Positions 4,686 through 7,297 of a stretch of 7,297 bases of DNA are shown here, piece after piece (position 1 is the first letter of the stretch; each line of letters starts with the position of its first letter). The notes under the pieces are model-generated. The model searched no databases, was not told the origin of the DNA, and saw only the letters and a program-made list of their open reading frames with translations. The DNA is from Planctomycetota bacterium (GTDB lineage: Bacteria; Planctomycetota; PUPC01; DSUN01): assembly GCA_016872875.1 (NCBI GenBank), contig VGYW01000421.1, positions 1-7,297 of the forward strand, written 5' to 3'. The position numbers were made by a program, and so were the translations under genes.

Positions 4686-6413
4686 TCAGAAGTCGTCGTC
4701 CTCCTTCGGCTTTGGGCCGGGCCGCCTGCCGGGACCCACGCCCATCCCCTGCTCGATTACCATGCGGACGCGGGTGACGAGTGCGAGGACGGGTTGGTGG
4801 GGGATGCGGACGCGAATGTCCACCATATTGGCGCCGAAGGCGGCGGAGCTGGTTATCGGCTCCTCGGTGGGGTCGGCCTTGAAGAAGGCGCCCGCCATCA
4901 ACGCGAGGGCCGGCTGCTGCTTGCCCATCTCCTCCATCGCCTTGGCCATGAAGCTGTTGAAGGAGAAGTGCCCGACGACGCTCGCGCCCTTGGGGGCGGC
5001 GGCGAGCGCGGCCTTCCAGGCGGCGCTGGTGTCGAGCCCGGGCGTGCCGCCGCCCTTGATGCGGTCCAGCACGCCGTTGAGGACCTCGCCGCTGGGGTCG
5101 TTGGTCACGGCGGCGGCCACGCTGCCCACGGCCGTGTACTCAGTGACCTGCGGCGGCTGCTGGCCCATCAGGGGGTTCGGCTGCGCGCCGGGGGCAGGGG
5201 CCGTGGTGACGGTGAGCCGGTCAATCTCAACCCCCTGGTACTGGCGGGCGTTGGGCTTCTGCTCCACGGTGGCCTTCACGCCCGCGGCCTCCATGAAGGC
5301 GCCGAAGCCGCTCTTCATGAGCCACTCGACGGCCTCCCTGGTGCTGGCGCGGTACTTCGCGGCATCGCCGATGCGGGCGACCTGGACGCTTTGCATGCCC
5401 TGGGCCTTGGCGCCGCCGGCGAAGGCGAAGGCCGACTCGCCGGTCTGGGTGGAGCCGAAGATGAGGTCGCGGAGCTTCTGCTGGTCGGCGGCGGCGAGCT
5501 CGAGGGGCGGCGCGATGGCCTTGAGGATCGCTTCGACGAACGGCTTGCCCTTCGTGATGTCCAGCTTCCCCGCCGCGCTCAGCACGGCCTCCGCCGGCAG
5601 GTGCTTCACCAGGTCGGTCATCTCGCCCGGCTGGCCGCTGAGGAACGTGCCCAGCTCCGTGTCCTCGCCGGCGTAGAGGCGGCCCCAGAGCTCCACCGCG
5701 TCGTCCTTGAACTCCACCGACAGGCTCATCCGGCGCGCCTGCGCGCCGGCGAGTTTCAGGAGCGGGCCGAAGCACTTGACCATCTTGGTGAACATGGCCA
5801 TCGGCCCGGGCATGGCCATCTGGCCTATCTCCTGCTCGAACTCCTTCAGCCCGGCGTCAATCTCGGCCTGGTACTCCCCCATCGTCTGCGTGGCGTAGAT
5901 GGTCAGGTAGGCGTCGGCGGTCGCGGCGATCTTCGGGAACTTGCTGTAGAGCTCGAAGCGTTCGGCGGTCATGGCGGGGAGCGCCGCCTTCTCCTGAGCC
6001 ACGATGGCGGAGTTGCCGCGGACATCGAAGCTCACCGGCCCGCCCTCGGGGTGCCCCTGGCGGAAGAGCGCGGCGTCGGCCAGGGAGACCACGGCGACCG
6101 GCACGGGCTCGGTCTTCCCGAATGCCTTGCCGCCGAAGAGCACCACGGTGGCCGGCTTCGACCAGTCCACCCCCGCCCATTCGGGGGCCTGGGTGAGCAT
6201 GGCGCTCATCCCCTGCACCTGCGCGCCGGTGCCGGGGACGAACTTCTCGGCCAGCTTCGCCAGCTTCTCGATCAGCCCCTTGAGGTTGGCCGCGCTCGCG
6301 CAGCCCAGCACCACCGCCTCGCCCCCGCGGGCCGGCGCCGCCGCGCCCGCCAGCACCGCCGCCGCCAGGCCTGCCACGAGAACCGCACGAAGCCAGCTTG
6401 CTCGCACTCGCAT
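4686..6413 (-). CDS. Secreted protein of unknown function, possibly DUF3352-like
   Basis: The 575-residue product starts with a Sec-type signal peptide: basic 'MRVRASWLR', a hydrophobic Ala/Leu/Val core and a likely cut after A26-P27-A28. The mature part alternates strands and helices ('[18 protein letters not shown]', '[27 protein letters not shown]', '[18 protein letters not shown]'). This loosely recalls DUF3352-type planctomycete and cyanobacterial proteins, but I cannot confirm a family. A Pro/Gln-rich linker follows '[21 protein letters not shown]', and the tail is basic then acidic ('[14 protein letters not shown]'). There are no catalytic motifs and few Cys. ATG 6413 has GAGGGGG six bases upstream. 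A GTG at 6464, in frame, falls almost at the predicted transcript start and would have no leader, so it is less likely. The gene is divergent from the isomerase and has its own near-consensus promoter. Confidence 0.8.
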   Translation of the reverse strand: MRVRASWLRAVLVAGLAAAVLAGAAAPARGGEAVVLGCASAANLKGLIEKLAKLAEKFVPGTGAQVQGMSAMLTQAPEWAGVDWSKPATVVLFGGKAFGKTEPVPVAVVSLADAALFRQGHPEGGPVSFDVRGNSAIVAQEKAALPAMTAERFELYSKFPKIAATADAYLTIYATQTMGEYQAEIDAGLKEFEQEIGQMAMPGPMAMFTKMVKCFGPLLKLAGAQARRMSLSVEFKDDAVELWGRLYAGEDTELGTFLSGQPGEMTDLVKHLPAEAVLSAAGKLDITKGKPFVEAILKAIAPPLELAAADQQKLRDLIFGSTQTGESAFAFAGGAKAQGMQSVQVARIGDAAKYRASTREAVEWLMKSGFGAFMEAAGVKATVEQKPNARQYQGVEIDRLTVTTAPAPGAQPNPLMGQQPPQVTEYTAVGSVAAAVTNDPSGEVLNGVLDRIKGGGTPGLDTSAAWKAALAAAPKGASVVGHFSFNSFMAKAMEEMGKQQPALALMAGAFFKADPTEEPITSSAAFGANMVDIRVRIPHQPVLALVTRVRMVIEQGMGVGPGRRPGPKPKEDDDF

Positions 6414-6419
6414 TCCGGT

Positions 6420-6426
6420 CCCCCTC
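6420..6426 (-). promoter_or_regulatory. Ribosome binding site that fixes the start of the secreted-protein gene
   Basis: On the minus strand this reads GAGGGGG, six bases before ATG 6413. It supports that start over the in-frame GTG at 6464 and places the signal peptide's basic residues directly at the N-terminus. Confidence 0.65.
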
Positions 6427-6469
6427 AGCAACGCCACAAGGGTCGAACGCCTCCGACGCAACACAGCGG

Positions 6470-6498
6470 ATTATACGCCATCTCGCTGCGCATTTCAA
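6470..6498 (-). promoter_or_regulatory. Sigma-70-type promoter of the secreted-protein gene
   Basis: On the minus strand TTGAAA (6498-6493) and a perfect TATAAT (6475-6470) are separated by 17 bases. Transcription would start near 6463, about 50 bases before ATG 6413. Its -35 box is one base from the -35 box of the divergent isomerase promoter. Confidence 0.8.
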
Positions 6499-6499
6499 C

Positions 6500-6529
6500 T
6501 TGACTCCCGCGGGCGGATTGCTCTATCAT
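6500..6529 (+). promoter_or_regulatory. Sigma-70-type promoter of the sugar phosphate isomerase/epimerase gene
   Basis: TTGACT (6500-6505) and TATCAT (6524-6529) are separated by 18 bases. Transcription would start near 6536, giving a leader of about 50 bases. Just before the start codon CCTC (6565-6568), six T and GAGG (6575-6578) could form a weak hairpin that covers part of the Shine-Dalgarno site. Confidence 0.7.
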
Positions 6530-6586
6530 ACCGGGCGGTCGCAGGACAGGGTTCGTCTGAGTTGCCTCTTTTTTGAGGAGCAGGGC

Positions 6587-7297
6587 ATGTCGAGGCCGAT
6601 CACACTTTTCACGGGACAATGGGCTGACCTTCCGCTGGCCAAGCTGGCCGAGATGGCCAAGGGCTGGGGCTACGACGGCCTTGAACTCGCCTGCTGGGGC
6701 GACCACTTCGAGCCTGACAAGGCGTTGAGCGACGACAAGTACTGCCAGACCCGCCACGACATCCTCGCCCAGTTCGGCCTCAAGGTCTTCGCCGTCTCCA
6801 CACACCTCGTCGGCCAGGCCATCTGCGACACCATTGACGAGCGCCACAAGCGCATCCTGCCGCCCGACGTCTGGGGCGACGGCGTCGGCCCCAAGGTCCA
6901 GGAGCGAGCCGCGCAGAAGCTCGTGGACACCGCGAAGGCGGCCAAGAAGCTCGGCGTCAAGGTCGTCAACGGCTTCACAGGCTCCGCCATCTGGCCCAAA
7001 ATCTACGCCTTCCCCCCGACCACCCCCGAGGAGTACGAGGCGGGGTTCAAGGACTTCGCCGCACGCTTCACCCCCATCCTCGGCCAGTTCAAGAAGCTCG
7101 GCATCCGCTTCGCCCTCGAGGTTCACCCGACCGAGATCGCCTTCGACCTCTTCAGCGCCAAGAAGGCCGTCGCCGCACTCAAGGGGCATCCCGCGTTCGG
7201 CTTCAACTTCGACCCCAGCCACCTGGCCTGGCAGCTCGTGGACCCCGTGGAGTTCCTCAAGGAGTTCCCCGACCGCATCTTCCACACCCACATGAAG
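6587..7297 (+). CDS. Sugar phosphate isomerase/epimerase (xylose isomerase-like TIM barrel), 3' end missing
   Basis: The reading frame is open from ATG 6587 to the window end (237 codons, no stop), so the C-terminal part is missing. The start has GAGGAG at 6575-6580, six bases upstream. The opening '[30 protein letters not shown]' is the first beta-alpha unit of the AP-endonuclease-2/xylose-isomerase-like barrel. Likely metal ligands follow the family order: E178 and H180 in 'ALEVHPTE', D209 and H212 in 'FNFDPSHL', and H233/H235 in 'FHTHMK' at the edge of the window. Such enzymes use a divalent metal to isomerise or epimerise sugars or sugar-like acids in the cytoplasm. The precise substrate cannot be read from sequence; myo-inositol or keto-sugar catabolism is common for relatives. 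It has its own promoter, divergent from the secreted-protein gene. Confidence 0.92.
   Translation, partial: MSRPITLFTGQWADLPLAKLAEMAKGWGYDGLELACWGDHFEPDKALSDDKYCQTRHDILAQFGLKVFAVSTHLVGQAICDTIDERHKRILPPDVWGDGVGPKVQERAAQKLVDTAKAAKKLGVKVVNGFTGSAIWPKIYAFPPTTPEEYEAGFKDFAARFTPILGQFKKLGIRFALEVHPTEIAFDLFSAKKAVAALKGHPAFGFNFDPSHLAWQLVDPVEFLKEFPDRIFHTHMK

Noticed and set aside
4437..6503. Very long plus-strand open frame (688 codons) opposite the secreted-protein gene
   Set aside because: It is the antisense shadow of a GC-rich gene that has a signal peptide, promoter and ribosome site; the translation is a Gly/Leu/His/Arg-rich composition without domains.
6425..7291. Minus-strand open frame opposite the isomerase gene
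   Set aside because: The plus strand carries a complete set of TIM-barrel metal-ligand motifs; the antisense product is Glu/Val/Gly/Leu-rich shadow sequence.

Overview
This is a GC-rich bacterial chromosomal segment with short intergenic gaps, most of which carry repeat-derived hairpins. The gene set suggests a planctomycete or related environmental lineage. The clues are a membrane protein with paired zinc ribbons, a large secreted protein of unknown role, a sugar phosphate isomerase/epimerase of a type abundant in that group, and a short lipoprotein. The lineage call is inference; there is no rRNA or other phylogenetic marker here.

Layout: (1) A plus-strand pair at 121-2435 encodes a predicted lipoprotein and a BadF/BcrA-type sugar kinase resembling N-acetylglucosamine kinase. 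(2) The kinase converges on a minus-strand gene (2444-2983) for a double zinc-ribbon, two-helix membrane protein. Both stop codons of this convergent pair lie inside the second copy of a tandem palindromic repeat. (3) Further right on the minus strand are an MBL-fold hydrolase (3166-3981), tRNA-Cys(GCA) (4012-4088) and tatA (4201-4437). The hydrolase gene starts 30 bases after the tRNA and carries a roughly 120-base palindromic repeat element inserted in frame. (4) A long minus-strand gene (4686-6413) encodes a secreted protein. It is divergent from a plus-strand TIM-barrel sugar phosphate isomerase/epimerase (6587 onward) that is cut off by the window end. The divergent gap holds two back-to-back sigma-70-type promoters whose -35 boxes are one base apart.

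The genes do not form an obvious pathway. The kinase and the isomerase fit carbohydrate salvage, TatA belongs to protein export, and the lipoprotein and large secreted protein act outside the cytoplasm. I see no defence system, phage, integrase or CRISPR array. The most distinctive signal is the density of repeats: a paired palindromic repeat, a composite palindromic element inside a coding sequence, and three simple-sequence tracts, two of which fold as inverted repeats just past gene ends. Promoters that match the sigma-70 consensus well are visible for four genes.
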